A stretch of 64,000 nucleotides of DNA from Ditylenchus dipsaci (GCA_004194705.1 SADC01001330.1:62001-126000), one strand, 5' to 3'; counted from the first letter of the stretch, positions 1-12,498 are shown. Notes: generated by a model from the sequence alone, not told the origin. Numbers and translations are program-made.

Positions 1-330
1 CATTATGCTTTAGTCGCTTCTGAGTTAGTGGATTTTAATCTTAGTTCGAAACGGAAATCAGCTCATTTCGACCATGAAGCTGGCGCTGCAGTCTCTGGCA
101 TCTTGTTAAAGGTCATTACAAATATCTGCTGCTCAAGATGAATTCAAGTCAGTTCTGCAGAACAAGATCAATGATGACAGCTTTGGGGACAAACTTTGCA
201 ACTTCCTGCTAAAGATTGAATACATGACGGGCTACAATGAGTATCCGACTGGCAACGAAGAGAGTCACCAAGAGCAAGATGAGTGTAGGTCCTCAGACGA
301 AGAAAGAAATACGGTAGATTCTATATTAAG
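1..330 (+). CDS. 3' part of an unidentified protein-coding gene
   Basis: Two coding-like stretches run off the left edge. The first is open from base 1 to about 111 and ends around the residues HFDHEAGAAVSGILLK. The second is open from about 125 (SAAQDEFKSVLQNKIND...) into an acidic tail (EESHQEQDECRSSDEE). They lie in different frames, and the 13-26 bases between them are too short for a normal intron, so either one base is missing or one stretch is not coding. The HFDHEAGAAVSGIL segment loosely recalls the C-terminal His-rich helix of ADP-ribosylglycohydrolases, and a gene of that family lies nearby on the other strand. The resemblance is too weak to name it. Confidence 0.3.
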
Positions 331-891
331 TATGTTTCCTTCATTCGTTTCCGTTTCATTCTCGTTTTTATTTAATTTGTTTGCTTGCAATAAAAGAATA
401 GAGGTATTTGTCTTTGGCTGTCGTATGTGGTTTAGGCAATCACACATTCTCTTGTGCAGCTGTTGGAGTCAAACTTTGATATAATGTAACGCCTGCGAAC
501 CGAAAGAAAATACACTTTATCGAGGGTCACAATATATCAAGGGTGATTGAACCCCTAGAAACCGGATAAAACCTAGGTAACGCTATTGAGGTTTGATTGC
601 ATTCGGGACATACAATTAGTAAATTATCATTTTCTGTAACAATCCCCATCTCATATTTTTGAATAGCATTTTAGAGTGAAGACTATTTTCAATTGACGAG
701 TTCGCAAACTTCTATGGGCTGAAAAATCATCGACCTGTGAGATTAATAGAGAAAATACGGCAGTTCCATTAAAAAAGTATTAGCTGACCAATAAAACGTT
801 TGCGTGTAGGTGAATTTGAACTCTTCTTTGAGTCGAGATCTGTACGAATAGATACCTATACCAGTTGGGCTATACGAGTTGGGATCTATAC
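331..891. other. Intergenic, no gene or repeat recognised
   Basis: AT-rich sequence with no convincing coding stretch, inverted repeat or RNA gene visible. Confidence 0.4.
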
Positions 892-1319
892 CAGGGGTGG
901 ACACGGGCCGGTCCGGCCCGCCGGGCTTCGGGCCGGGCCGAAAAAGCTCCGGGCCGGGACCGGCCCTGAAGCCCGGTTACATTTCTCATTGAATTTACCG
1001 CCTAAAACAACCAACCAAAGCTCCCTCATAGGGTTGTCGATAATATCAATTTTCAAAATTCCGAGATTAATACCGGTATATTTCTAGTATGTTCTCTAAT
1101 CAAAAGTGTGTAACATCGTACTTTTTACAAAATTGAGAAAAATACTGGTATTTTTCCGAGATTTGTCGAAAATTATTTTTGGGTATATTTGAAGCACGGC
1201 TTCCCGGCTCGGCCCGGCCCGGGCCGGGCTGAAGACTTAAAAGAGGCGGCCGGGCCGGGCCGAACTATCACGGCCCTGGGCCGGGCCGGGCCGCCAATAT
1301 TCGGCCCTGTCCATGCCTG
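892..1319. mobile_element. Non-autonomous hAT element with GC-rich ends
   Basis: The 428-bp element starts CAGGGGTGGACACGGGCC and ends GGCCCTGTCCATGCCTG. It is flanked by an exact 8-bp target duplication, ATCTATAC, at 884-891 and 1320-1327. Both ends carry dense GGCCGGGCC repeats in a locally AT-rich background. The 8-bp duplication and the CAGGGGTGGACA terminus are typical of hAT elements. No transposase is present, so it would have to be moved in trans. Confidence 0.9.
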
Positions 1320-1476
1320 ATCTATACGAATTGGGTTTCGTTCGAGCGAACGCCGTTTTTCAGTTGTTGGTACATACCATTCGGCAGAGAACGAAAAACT
1401 GCACCAACTAGTGCTTCGAAGTAAGCTAAAAAAACTCTATTGGAGTGTTTAGCAAACGTTCAAAAGTATTTTTCAG

Positions 1477-1817
1477 AAGGCATCTTGACCTAAAACTCTA
1501 AATTTTCTTAGAAAAACTGAGCTTCTGACACCGGGTTCGTGTTCAGCATGGTCGATTTACTCGAGAAGCTGTTTTTAATTATGACACTCAAAATTTCGTA
1601 AAATTTCAAATTCCGCTCGAGACAAAAATAATTTAAATTCGAATTTTTCCAAATTTCAAATGATTTTTGTCTCGAGCGGAATTACAAATTTTACAGTGAG
1701 TGTCATAATTAAAAAACCGTTTCTCAAGTAAATCGACCATGCTGAACACGAACCCGGTGTCAGAAGCTCAGTTTTTCTAAGAAAATTTAGAGTTTTAGGT
1801 CAAGATGCCTTTTGGAA
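1477..1817. repeat. Long palindromic (foldback) element
   Basis: The left arm (from AAGGCATCTTGACCTAAAAC at 1477) and the right arm (ending at about 1815) are near-perfect reverse complements of about 150 bp, with a short centre near 1640. The arms contain GTTCAGCATGGTCGATTTAC, a motif that recurs in another foldback element at about 32455-32480. No target duplication was identified. Confidence 0.75.
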
Positions 1818-2129
1818 AACACAATGGTTTCTGTAAGCCAAAAAAATTTTATTCGACTATCATAAATACCTCAACGATATGTCATTAGAAAGCTCGTAAT
1901 CTGCGCTTTCTTTTGCACATAAAATCAGATTAATCTATTGGAGAAATTGACATGATATACTCTTCTGAAGTTGCATAGGCAAAAAATCGTGACATTGATG
2001 GTTCACAAAGGCACCATACTCCCTAGAGGAAACCTTTTTCCAATTTTTCTTTCACTATCGTGTTTTTAGAAGAGACTTTTGGGGTGGAAATGCACCGAAA
2101 ATCGCCAATTTCGAACAAAAAGGTAGATC

Positions 2130-2310
2130 TTGAACATAGTTTCGAATACTGGGGCCTACCGCATAAATAAACTCTGGTATGCATGCTTTTTCATGCATCC
2201 AGAGTCACTTTCGAGTGATTTGTGTCTAAGGTATGTGGGTATGAGCATCTCAACTCCAAGCCCCCTGCGCCCTCTTCGGGGATTGGGGGATGATTTTGAT
2301 TGGTGTAAAA
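2130..2310. repeat. Partial copy of a repeat family with a GC-rich palindromic core
   Basis: Shares with 3000-3255, 45064-45285 and 62925-63195 the run GGGGCCTACCGCAT, then CTCTGGTATGCAT, a CATCCAGAGT hairpin, TCTAAGGTATGTGGGT and a core CCCCCTGCGCCC/TTCGGGG. This copy ends shortly after the core, so it holds only one arm. Confidence 0.7.
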
Positions 2311-2594
2311 AAAAATAAGGGGTTAAAAATTAAATTAACTTAAGGTCGATTTCCCATTATCCCATTTTCTAGTCAAAATTATTTTTGGAACGTTGGCCTT
2401 TTAGTACATAAGAGTGAAATCTTTGAATAACGTCCAGTGAGAGAGCATTAAGAAAAAGACTTTCTCAATAACGTCTGAATAAAGTTTCTTAATCGTCGGT
2501 CCCTTTAGAGACGTTATTAAGAGAGTCCACTGTACTCGGTTTTTGTTTTGAAATGTGACCGAAAATCACCCTCCAAATACTAGCCTTCAATAAC

Positions 2595-4549
2595 AAGTGC
2601 TTTTCTTGTAGCAATGCCTGAGTCAATCGGCTTAAATTGCATCCACTGGAGGTAGGAACACGCAATATCCACTGGATCAAATTCGTTCTTAGCTACTAAA
2701 CTTCTGGCTAGACATAGGGCCATTTCTGTGTCGTCAGTTATCTTGAATTTTTTTGGCGCTACCGGAGTATACCCCCTCCCACCCTCCAAATGAAATTTTT
2801 TGAACTTCTTCAAAACATCATTATAACCATTTTGAAGCATTTCCTACACGTTAAACACGATAAAAAGGTATCTTTGTGCATTTTCCGACACAAAAACTTG
2901 ACTTTTGGAAAAAAAATTTTGACTAAAAATTGACTTTTTGTTTTGGGGGACCAAGGTGAACCACCCAAAAAGGGAACCTGAAGACCCTCAAAAGATGGTT
3001 TTTGAACATAGTTTTGTTAACTGGGGCCTACCGCATGAAGAAACTCTGGTATGCATACATTTTTCATGCATCCAGAGTCCCTTTCGAGTGATTTGCGTCT
3101 AAGGTATGTGGGTGTGCGCATCTCAACCCATGCAACCAGACCCCCTTCGGGGGCGCAGGGGTCTTGAGAGTTAGAAATGCGTGCACTCACTTACCTTAGA
3201 CATAATTCCGAGCAAGACTCTTGATCATGAAATGTATGTAGAGGCTCTTTTTGCCTCGCTCCAGTGACAAAAACAGGGTAGGATACCTTAAAAATAGTGA
3301 TTTTACCCTAAAAAAAATTCTGAAATTTGACATTTTATAAAAAAATAGGTTAAAACACCTTTTTTATCGTGTATGAAATAATTAAAAATGGTAAAAATGG
3401 TGTTTTGAAGAAGTTCAAAAAATTTTATTGGGGGAGGTGGGTATACTCCGGTAGGGTCAATTTTTTAAGTTAAAATAAATATGCGTTTTATGAATTTTAT
3501 GAAAATTATGATAATCACCCTTTTACCACATACAAAACAGACATCTGCCAATTTAAGACAATTTTTTGACGGGATTTAAAATTGTTGGACAATAAGGCTT
3601 TAAAGTCAGCGAATTTATAAAATTTTAATTTTATAGTTACTTCTTACACTAAAATGTTTTGTTAAATCCAAGTCAATCACTTGGCAAAAAAATTTAGCTA
3701 ATAAGTAACTAAGATAAGACTGTTTTAAGGAGATAACCACTTACCAATTGCACTTACCAGTAATATATTGATTGGATCTTAAATAATTTGGATTTACCGT
3801 GTTTCCCCTAATAAGCGCGCCGGCGCGCTTATTTTTCAAACCCCAAAAAATCTGAAAAATTTCGGGTCAATCTCGACAATTTTGGGAGCCTAATCAAAAC
3901 CTGAAAAGTGGAATCGGTAGAGCTCCTGTAAGTCAAGAAAATGCATTAAACAGCTTTGCAGAAAAATTTCTCTGAGCTGAGATATAGGCCCTCAAAGTAG
4001 GGGTTGCGCGCTTATCAGAGCATGCGCGCTTATTAGAGGAAATACGGTAGTTTGTAATTTTCTTATCGAAAAAATTCAAAATTTTATTAATTTGCTAGCT
4101 TTATAGGCTTTATCATTCAAAAGTTTAAAATCCCTTAAAAAATATGCTTTGAATCTTTTTCCACTTATAAAATAGAATTTTCGCTTCTAATAAGGTATAT
4201 TTTTAATCAGCTTTTTGACAGTCTAGCCCAGAAACTGCAAAAGTTTTACAGTTTAGCCATAAAGACCAGCAGATTTCGATGTAATGGCACCCTTTGTTAA
4301 AAAGGATGGCAAGTCATTAAGAGTCCACTGTATATTTTCTCGAGATGTTAGTCTTACCTGTCCAGGTCTTAGTTCATTAGTTCCAAGCATGGGTAGCAGC
4401 CCATCAGGTGAATTTTCTTTGTCTTCAGCTATTTGACTCTTGACCACTTGCTCTGAGCAAAACTCGTAACGAGAGCCAAGAGCATCACCCACAGCTTGCC
4501 CATAAAACACGCCTCGAATACGCTTCATCTCCACATTGCTGATTTCCAT
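2595..4549 (-). CDS. ADP-ribosylglycohydrolase (ARH/DraG family), 5' exons only
   Basis: Two exons on minus join in phase. Exon 1 (4549-4358, 64 codons from ATG) contains IRGVFYGQAVGDALGSRYEF, the family's N-terminal GxxxGDALG signature, and ends LRPGQ at a GTAAGA donor. Exon 2 (2741 to about 2595) opens ITDDTEMALCLARSL, the metal-binding TDDTEM motif, and ends near DSGIATRKAL. The family removes ADP-ribose from proteins or nucleotides using two Mg2+ ions. The rest of the domain, including the C-terminal metal-binding residues, was not found downstream; reading on from exon 2 hits a stop at 2580. The gene is therefore either truncated or continues in exons I could not see. The 1.6-kb intron holds two transposable elements. 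Confidence 0.75.
2760..3453. mobile_element. Palindromic element carrying an internal repeat copy
   Basis: The left end reads TACCGGAGTATACCCCCTCC and the right end is its reverse complement with few changes (GGTGGGTATACTCCGGTA). The arms of roughly 200 bp include GGGGGACCAAGG and AAAAAGGTATC-type sequence. The GC-core repeat at 3000-3255 sits in the middle. The element lies 19 bp upstream of exon 2 of the ADP-ribosylglycohydrolase gene. A sister element is at 44866-45509. Confidence 0.7.
3000..3255. repeat. GC-core palindromic repeat, full copy
   Basis: Full-length copy of the family described at 2130, including the CCCCCTTCGGGGGCGCAGGGG-type core and both flanking arms. It is located at the centre of a larger palindromic element. 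Confidence 0.7.
3797..4047. mobile_element. TA-flanked MITE (CCGTATTTCCTCTAATA family)
   Basis: A 251-bp element with ends CCGTGTTTCCCCTAATAAGC and its complement GCTTATTAGAGGAAATACGG, flanked by TA on both sides, as expected for the Tc1/mariner/pogo superfamily. Related copies with shared internal sequence (a TTTCGGGTGCTCAA-like segment and a GAGATATAGGCCCT segment) are at 49868-50125 and, interrupted, at about 44691-45614. Confidence 0.85.
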
Positions 4550-5158
4550 CTGTTTTTATGAATTTTTAAAAGATCAATGCCATTTATTTGATTTATACAC
4601 AAATATATATGCAAGAAAAGGGGCAAGGATGGGAAAAGTGAAAAAACAACACTTGATTAATCTAAGAAACGAGCCAAAAACTGAATAATTGTAGAGGTCA
4701 ACTGCAATAATTTTGCAACAATCAGCGAGAAAACCTGGCTAACTAAAAGCGATTCTGGAAAAGATTAGAAGCTACATAAATGAAATAACTGGACCGAACT
4801 AAAAATGAACTTGCTGGAGTAAAAACCAGAGCCGAAAAAAACATAGCCGCCATCACTAAAAAGTCAATTTGTAGGGGTTGGGTGTTTGGGGATGGATGAG
4901 TAATATTGGAAAACTGAGTTTTTAAAACTGAGTTTCGTTATCCATCTGGCATCAAAGTCTGATTTTTACAGTCAATGGTTGCACGAGGAATTTTTTTTAG
5001 CTAAAAACCTTCTTTAAACAAAGAATGGATTGGCCATTATGCTTATTTTATTTATGAGTCATTGAAAGGAATATTTGTAAATGATTAAGGCAGCCAAAAA
5101 GTACAATCAGAAAAGCCTGCTCTTTCTAAATGAAATTATTTAACACTCCAATGGTCAT
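4550..5158. other. Upstream region of the ADP-ribosylglycohydrolase gene
   Basis: AT-rich sequence with no gene seen. It would contain the promoter of the minus-strand gene starting at 4549, but no clear TATA box or other element stands out. Confidence 0.35.
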
Positions 5159-5166
5159 GTGCAGAG

Positions 5167-5271
5167 TAAAGGTGGCCCGGAATTCCGGTTCTTTTTTGGA
5201 TTCCGGTTCCAGTCGCGAAAAAATATGTAATTCCGGTTCCGGTCCAAATATCAATTCCGAGCCCAACTCTA
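5167..5271. mobile_element. Very short hAT-like MITE
   Basis: A 105-bp element with repeated ATTCCGGTTC units, imperfect ends (TAAAGGTGGCC and GGGCCCAACTCTA-like) and an exact 8-bp duplication GTGCAGAG at 5159-5166 and 5272-5279. Confidence 0.7.
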
Positions 5272-5831
5272 GTGCAGAGGCGTAGCCAGAAAAATCTGAC
5301 GGGAGGGCTGAAGCTACCCACCCACAGAGGTCTTTTTACCTACACCGTTTTCGAGTTTTATATTGTTTTAATTAACAATGTTTTTTTAAAATCTGACGTG
5401 GGGCTATAAATCGGACGGGGGGGGGCTATCCCCATACAAGATTTCAGAATTTCACGGTCGAATTTGACTTTATTGGAAAGTGTAAAATCCCTATATACAG
5501 TTCATTTTTTAACATTTCATATAGATAAATATCAGGGCTACAAGACGGTAAAAATACATATATGACTTCTGAAGACGTGTCAGTCGGAAAATCAAACTGA
5601 ATATTCCCAACCGCGATTTTGAGAATGTGGTAATTTTTAGAAAACTTTCAGTTTCACATTTTTTCTACAGGTTTTCTCGACGTATTTGTGTTCCGTAGAA
5701 AAAGGTCAATGTTGAGTTTCGAATTCCGCTCAAGACAACAAATATTTATTTTTTATTTCAGCAAGTATGTGCTGATATATATTTTTCGTGTTATGCTGTT
5801 AAAGATCAGACTTTTGACAAAGTGAAAACAT

Positions 5832-5872
5832 AAAAGTTGCGAAAGACTAATAGTTAGTCTTTCGCAACTTTT
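5832..5872. repeat. Perfect 19-bp-arm hairpin
   Basis: AAAAGTTGCGAAAGACTAA and its exact reverse complement are separated by only TAG. It lies in non-coding DNA with no gene directly upstream. It may be the remnant of a palindromic element. Confidence 0.6.
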
Positions 5873-8178
5873 CATACTTTTTTGTTTTAACAATTTCTTA
5901 TTTTACGCACACATCATTCTTTTAAGTAGTTAAAAAGAGCAAAAAATCGATTGATCTGGCCAAAAACCAATGAAGCCAGTCAGGAGTAGTAAAAGTGGGA
6001 GTGATTGCTGAGTCAAACAAAAAAGAACAACAGCTGTTCTCAAAATTCTTTACTCGGTGGGAGAAGAAGAAAAATTCAGTCTGCCTCAACTTGTAATTGA
6101 ACTGAAAAAAAGAACTTTTGGCTATGTTTTAGTAACCCTTTGCTATATTTAAAGGTCCTCTTTTTACGATCAAAAATCACTATTGAAGAAAGTTTTTACG
6201 AATTTTATTGTATATATATATACATAGAAAGACCCCTATTTTCGCCGTGCTAAAAAGTGTTTTGAACATAGCTTAAAACTCACACCAATATCTTTTTCCC
6301 TAAGGCCGTTTTAACGGACGATACTTTTTTGTTGCGCAAAAACCTTTTTTAGACAGAAGTTTACTTTTTTGCACATATTTAGCTAAAACTGCACGATGAC
6401 CAAGCAATTTCACACCTTTGACCTTGCATTTTCACTACGATTTTTAGGTGATATTAAATTAAAGTTTGCCTTCGAAGTGATTAGGTAGCCCCGAATTTAA
6501 CGGGGTGATCAAGGCATCAAATGGGTGGTATTAGAGAATAGATCCATATGTGTCATAAAATTTTGAAAAAGGCTTTTGTCCGGTTGCCGCGCAAAACTGA
6601 AATCAGTATTTTAGAGCAGGCGCGCAGTGCAGTCGAACCTCTTTATAAAGACTACTCCTCCCTTCATCAAAACAATAAAACCTGAACCCCTATCTTCCCG
6701 TCTTTTTTACCCGAACTTTTTAAGCCTTTGTTAGTTTTCTTGAGTCTGGTCCTAAAAATCGTTATTATTCCGATTTTGCCGATCGTTTCTTAAAAAATCA
6801 TGCAGTTTTGCTTTTCAAAAATATAACTTTAAAAAAGAGGGTCGTTGTAACAGTGTTTTGTTTTTTGAATGGCAAAATTGCAGGATTTTTGAAAAAGGTT
6901 AGCAAAGTCGGAATCCTAGCAATTTTTAGGACCAGACTCAGAGTGACCAACTCAAATTTAAAAAAGGCCGCAAAATTTTTTAATAGATGGCTAGTTGGTC
7001 ACATTGACCAGACTGTCATAACAGGATTGGCAAAAAAGCTTTCAAAAATTAAGGTAAAAAAGTGTCGGACCCAGGCGGGAACGAACTTAAATGGGGTGTC
7101 ACTATGGCGAGGGTTAACTCTATTTCAAGTATTTTGATTTTTGGACTTCCACCTATATTCTCGTAATTTTTAAACTTTTTATGTATTGTATTTGACGGAA
7201 ACATTGCCACCAAAGATTTTCTGTTAAAAGACCATTTTTTCATTTTACACTTGGCCATTGTCTGTAAGGAGCAAGAAAACAAGGAAAAATCAATCATTTT
7301 AGTAGCATCACACCCGCCAATCACACAATAGTTTTTTCTTATTTTTCTCCCTTTCATTTTTTGAACGCTTGCATTTTTGCACATTCCTAGTACATGAATT
7401 TTTCTCAATGGACACAATGGATGTTTCTTTTGGTTTTTAGTTGATAACGTTTTTTACCGAAAAAACTGTGTGAGATAGGAAAAAATCGATATAGACTGAC
7501 AAAAGGCTTCGATCATACTTGAAAAACAAAAGTTCATAAAACTGAAATTTTCTTACTGACTGGCACATTGCCAATTTGCAAAGAGTTTCAAAATTAAATT
7601 TGACTGTATTTTTTTTATTTTGGATTTGAGTAAATTTTTAGATGAATCAGTCACTTTTTCGACGGATTTTTACATGGTGACTTAGAAATTGTTTTTTGTT
7701 TGTTTTTTTATTGAATTATTATTTTTGTTTTTTTTCTTGAAATTGTTTATCTTTGTGTCGTAAAATACAAATTTTTAATATATACAAGTAAATTTTAACT
7801 TTCAATTTAACCCTCATAGTAGGGCATCCATAAAAAAGATTTCGGTACGTATTCTGTTTAATAATTTTGTGAAAAATTCAAACTTAGGTGGAACCTCACG
7901 CGCAGGCTCGGCTAGCGCCCGTTAGGACGGTTTTTTCAGCTTTTAAAATTGAAAAAAGTAAGAGAGATTGATTTGACATTCGAGGCTTGTTTTTCGTTGT
8001 AAGTGCGGCTTTAGGTGTAAAGATATGTTCAAAAGGTTTTTTTTACTTGTCCTTTTTTTAAGAATTTCGGCTTTCTGAACTTTTCAGAAATTTCTGAAAG
8101 AAACTTTTATTTTATCGATGTTGTTCTTGAATTTTCATTAAATATTTCGCAAAAAAAAACAATCAATGTTGTAGCAGT
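5873..8178. other. Long AT-rich intergenic region upstream of glycogenin
   Basis: No gene recognised. It contains many short A/T homopolymers and weak inverted repeats. The last few hundred bases should hold the glycogenin promoter; no motif could be assigned. Confidence 0.35.
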
Positions 8179-10791
8179 ATGTCTGGAAATGCTTGGGTTA
8201 CTTTGGCGACTAACGATGGATATGCAATTGGTGCTTTGGTATTAGCTAACTCTCTAAGAAATGTAGGAACTAAGGCTAAGCTTCATGTGATGTATACAGA
8301 TGGTGTATCGTCTGAACTCAGGTCAGTTACCAGTAAGGTTAGGAAATGGAGAATTCAAAGTGAATGCTCTGAAAATTTCCTCCCTCATTTCCCAAGTAAC
8401 GAGAAATGGGGAGATAAGAACAGTGCAATTTACAAGAAAAACTATGATTCTCAATAAAAAATTATTATTTTATACTTTGATTTAAAATTTTGACCCTACT
8501 GGCGAACTTTTACGTCGAAATATCGCCAATAACTTATTATTCAATAAAAATAGTTCATGTAGGTTAATGTAAAAAAGTGAATCTTTTTACTAAGCAAGCT
8601 CGGAGAATTGCCCGATTTACAATTTACCGGGTAATTTAACAACTCCAGTTTCCACTAATATCTCGAAATCTATTTTACAGTTTTCTGTCATTTGCAAGCC
8701 GAAATATGATACGAAATATGAAATATTATAATATAATTTTTTATTTAGAGAGCAGCTTGCATCAAACTTTGATGGCTCAACAGAAGTGAATGTGCTGGAC
8801 AGCAGAGATGAAGAGAACTTGACGCTCATTGGAAGACCTGATCTCGGCGTCACTTTTACAAAACTGCATTGTTGGCGGCTGACCCAGTACTCAAAGTGTG
8901 TCTTTATGGATGCAGATACTTTTGTAAGTTAGAATACAACTTTTTTATAACCTTCAAAGTAGGGCTATACATCTCAAAAATTAGGTCGGGACTTTCTTTA
9001 AAAGGGTGTGTAATCGACTGAGTAGAAGCAAGAAAGTGTTAGATAGTTAATTTAATAATAATTAAGTTACATTACCAAAAGCTTAATGAATTCTAAGATC
9101 TTAGTATAGACAAAAATTCCAAATTTCAATTCAGATGCTTCAAAACTGTGATGAACTGTTCAACCACCCAGAATTGGCTGCTGCTCCTGACATCGGCTGG
9201 CCTGATCACTTCAACACTGGTGTTTTTGTCTTCGTGCCTTCTCAGGAAACCTATAAAAGTCTGCTACAGTTTGCTGCAACTGATGGTAGCTTTGATGGTG
9301 GTGACCAGGTGAATATTCAAAACTTATTTTCCCACACTAAATTTTTTATAAAATTTTTATTTCAGGGTCTTCTCAATCAATACTTTAGCAATTGGCGTGA
9401 GCAAGATGCCAGCCATCGCCTCTCTTTCATCTACAATGTAACTTCTAGTGCTATATATGCCTACGCTGCCGCTATCAAAAGGTTTGGGATAGCAATTTTA
9501 GTTTAAGAAAACTTATTGATAAACACTTTTTAGGCATGCCCTGCCATCAAAATCATTCATTTCCTTGGCAAGCAAAAACCTTGGCAGCATTATGGTGGCA
9601 GTGGGATTCAGTATGTGTCGGAATATTTGGCTAAATGGCAGAAGACTTACACTGAGACCGTCAAACAGCATCTACCTGCTGGTTTGGTCAGTCATAGTAG
9701 GAATTTGGCTGCTGTGAAACTAGTACGTGTGTTTGTTTAATTAACATGTAAAATATGAAACCTTTAATTTTTACTAGCTTTTCTAACTTTACTTAAGTGT
9801 GTGACTTTCTATTACAGGCTCGCGAGGTCAACAAATCTGGTGGTGATCTACCTTCTTCCTCGTCATCATCTTCTATTGCCGAGGTTAATTTTTAGCAATG
9901 CAGAGCTTTTTCAACGTGAAGATTATAAGATTTTGTTTGCTGTAAAATAACTTTTTGTGAAACCTTACTTTCATTTGACCTTTTGTTTTTAAATTATTGA
10001 AAATATTTTGTAGCGAAAGTTGAAAACCAGCCAGTGTTAACGTACATGGTGTTTTTTAAATTTTTCAAGGTTTTTACAATAATCGTAACTTTTTTAACTT
10101 TTTAAAATTCTGTTTTGGCAATCGATCTTTCTTGCCGTCAATATTTTTTAAATATATAATATCAAAAATATGGTTTTCACTTGGTCCTCCTCTGGTTTTG
10201 GTCCTGATCTGGTAATGGCCTCTGGATAGACATGGCCTAAACCACAGGAAAGACCAAGCAAAAATAGTATTAAGACATCATGCATAAACAAATATTGTCA
10301 GCGAGAAAAATGGATTGGTAAAAACAATTTTTCAAAATCACTCTTAAAGAAAATTTACGATCATTGAAAACCCCTAAAATTTCATGAACACCCTGTACAG
10401 TCGACTCTCGATTTAACGAAACCCCGATTTAACGAAACTCTTGATTTAACGAACCTTTTTTTGGTGCCTATTTGGCCAGCGATTAAATAAAATGACTAAA
10501 ATAAGCTCTCGATTTAACGAAACTCTCGATTCAACGAACATTTTTGCCGGTCCACAGGGGTTCGTTAAATCGAGAGTTGACTGTATATTAAATTTTGAGA
10601 TGTTGATTTTTTTTTTCCATAAATTAAAGTAAAACACAGGTAACTTCTCAGTTTTAGAGCCGGCCTGAAGGATCTGCTCCACTGTCTGACGACGAGATAA
10701 GAAGAGACGCTTGGAGCATGGACAGCCTGACTACGCTGGAGCTGATTCCTTTGATGCCATCCAAAAAGCAATCGACAAATCTCTAGAGTAG
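8179..10791 (+). CDS. Glycogenin, self-glucosylating primer of glycogen synthesis
   Basis: Seven exons: 8179-8321, 8749-8923, 9135-9308, 9366-9500, 9534-9722, 9818-9883 and a last one within 10658-10791. The first six join in phase. Glycogenin is a GT8 glucosyltransferase that attaches glucose from UDP-glucose to its own tyrosine and so starts glycogen. Visible are the N-terminus [19 protein letters not shown], the Mn2+-binding DxD motif in [28 protein letters not shown], the acceptor-tyrosine region [18 protein letters not shown], and [12 protein letters not shown]. The end encodes the glycogen-synthase-binding tail [20 protein letters not shown], stopping at 10789-10791. That tail is not in the frame given by the obvious acceptor at 10657 ([16 protein letters not shown]...). 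Either a base is missing near 10700 or a cryptic acceptor at 10701 or 10704 is used. Estimated length is about 330 residues, normal for invertebrate glycogenin. Confidence 0.92.
10398..10583. mobile_element. pogo/Tigger-like MITE in the last glycogenin intron
   Basis: A 186-bp element with ends CAGTCGACTCTCGATTTAAC and the matching GTTAAATCGAGAGTTGACTG, with TA on both sides. Four or more internal GATTTAACGAA units are present. No coding capacity. Confidence 0.85.
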
Positions 10792-12498
10792 TTAATCATC
10801 CCAAAAAAAAGTTTTTTTGTCATTTTTGTAGATCCTATTGTTGACTGATTCTATTTTTTCATTCAAAGCGAATTCTGTTTATGCTGTAGTTTCTGTTAGT
10901 GAAAAAACTATAAAATCATTTTTCGATATCGACTACCAAAAGTTGTAGCCTTTTTTAGCTGCTCAAAAACACAAATTTTGTCAAATTTTGAGCCATTTTT
11001 ACATAGCTTATCAAAATGATTCTTACAAAAAAATTGAAAAATATTTATCCAAACTTTGCCAGATAAAATTCGATAAAAAATAAATGTAAAAAACCTTGTC
11101 TTTTTGATTTCTGTATGTTCATACTGGCTACTCTAGTCAACATTTTTCTCTTACAAACATCTGCAGGATTTTTACACACAAAATGTTTTCAATTCATCTA
11201 TTGAAAAAATGTTTTTGTCTTTCGAAAGACAAAAATTCGATTCAATAAAATTATATTGTGCTTATTGAAAACACAGATTTTGCAAAAATATCGACAAGCA
11301 AATAAATTTAAATTAAACAATTAAGTAATTCCTAACCATTTATCAAAGTAGATTTATCAAAAAATCGTTTTGCCAATGAAAATGTGCTAATGAGATTACT
11401 TCGCCAACGGTATGTTTAAGCCAGTAGCCTTTTTTGCTCAAGTAATTTTTATTACTTGTGAGGCAAATTACCACTCATTTGGTAGCCAGTGATATAAGCT
11501 GCAGAATGAGTCAAAATTTGGCTCACAAGTAATAAGAGTAGTTGAGAAAACAAGCTATTGGCGAAAACAGACCAGTGGCAAAGTGATCTCATTGACAAAA
11601 AGATTCCATTGGCGAAAAGATCTCTTTGCAAATATTTCATTGGTGAAACGATTGCGCCCCATGGTTTCCCATACGATTTTCATATGCAACATCGCAATGT
11701 GATGTTCGGATTTGAGTGCAATCATGATTGCGTGAATAAAACAAACTCAAACATTTTTTTTATCTTTATGTAACGTTTTGAAGTACACACGCCAAGGCCT
11801 AACCACGAGCCCAAAAAAACAAAGAAGAAAAGACCGACACAAAAGATCATCATGTAACGTAAGGGCCGAAAATTTGGTGGATGTGCACACACCTGTTTTT
11901 ATTCCAAAACTATTCAAAATAATTTATTAATAATTTACAAAATCTAAACTTTCGAGTGATACTAAGCTGCAATAATTTCAATCCTTGCCAGCATTTTTCT
12001 TATCATTTTCCGTGAGCTTTAAAGGCATTCTAAACTATCTACATGTTTTGGTGGAAGGTGAATGAATAGAGCGAATCCGGTCAATTTTCTTGACAAGAGT
12101 TTTTCATGAAAAATTTCTGGTTACCTTCTGGTATTCGGCAATTATGCGACCATATACATCTCTTGGAATTATTACTATTACAAATCACGCGCGACATAGA
12201 ATCGATTGAATGTGACTGTTGAATGGTGGAGTAGGGTGTGTGTTTACAACAGTGCAGAGAGCGGGCATAGGAACTGATGGTAGTGGTAGATGGAACACAG
12301 GAAGATCGTATCAAGGTCATCAAAGCGACTAGACAGTTCTGTGAGCCCCAATGTCTTTTATAGCATTATAGAACTTTTGTATCCCTCTGCTCTTGTTGGC
12401 TGCAAACCTTCTTTTACAAATATTTTATTGTAGTTTTAGGTACTTTACTGTTGTTTTGTGGCTAATGATATAACTGCAAGTATTGTCAACTGGTAAAT
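10792..12498. other. Intergenic between glycogenin and the membrane-protein gene
   Basis: No gene recognised. An imperfect inverted repeat built on CTCAAGTAATTTTTATTACT and CACAAGTAATAAGAGTAGTTG lies at about 11435-11545 and is probably an old palindromic element. The region from 12000 to 12498 should contain the promoter of the next gene. Confidence 0.35.

Noticed and set aside
800..1087. Arg/Gly/Pro-rich open frame at a GC-rich island
   Set aside because: The GC-rich island is the end of a hAT element with an 8-bp duplication, not a CpG-island promoter or gene.
6808..7417. Overlapping open frames of about 110-120 codons on both strands
   Set aside because: Low-complexity, Lys/Phe-rich readings from AT-rich DNA, with no start context, splice signals or recognisable motif.
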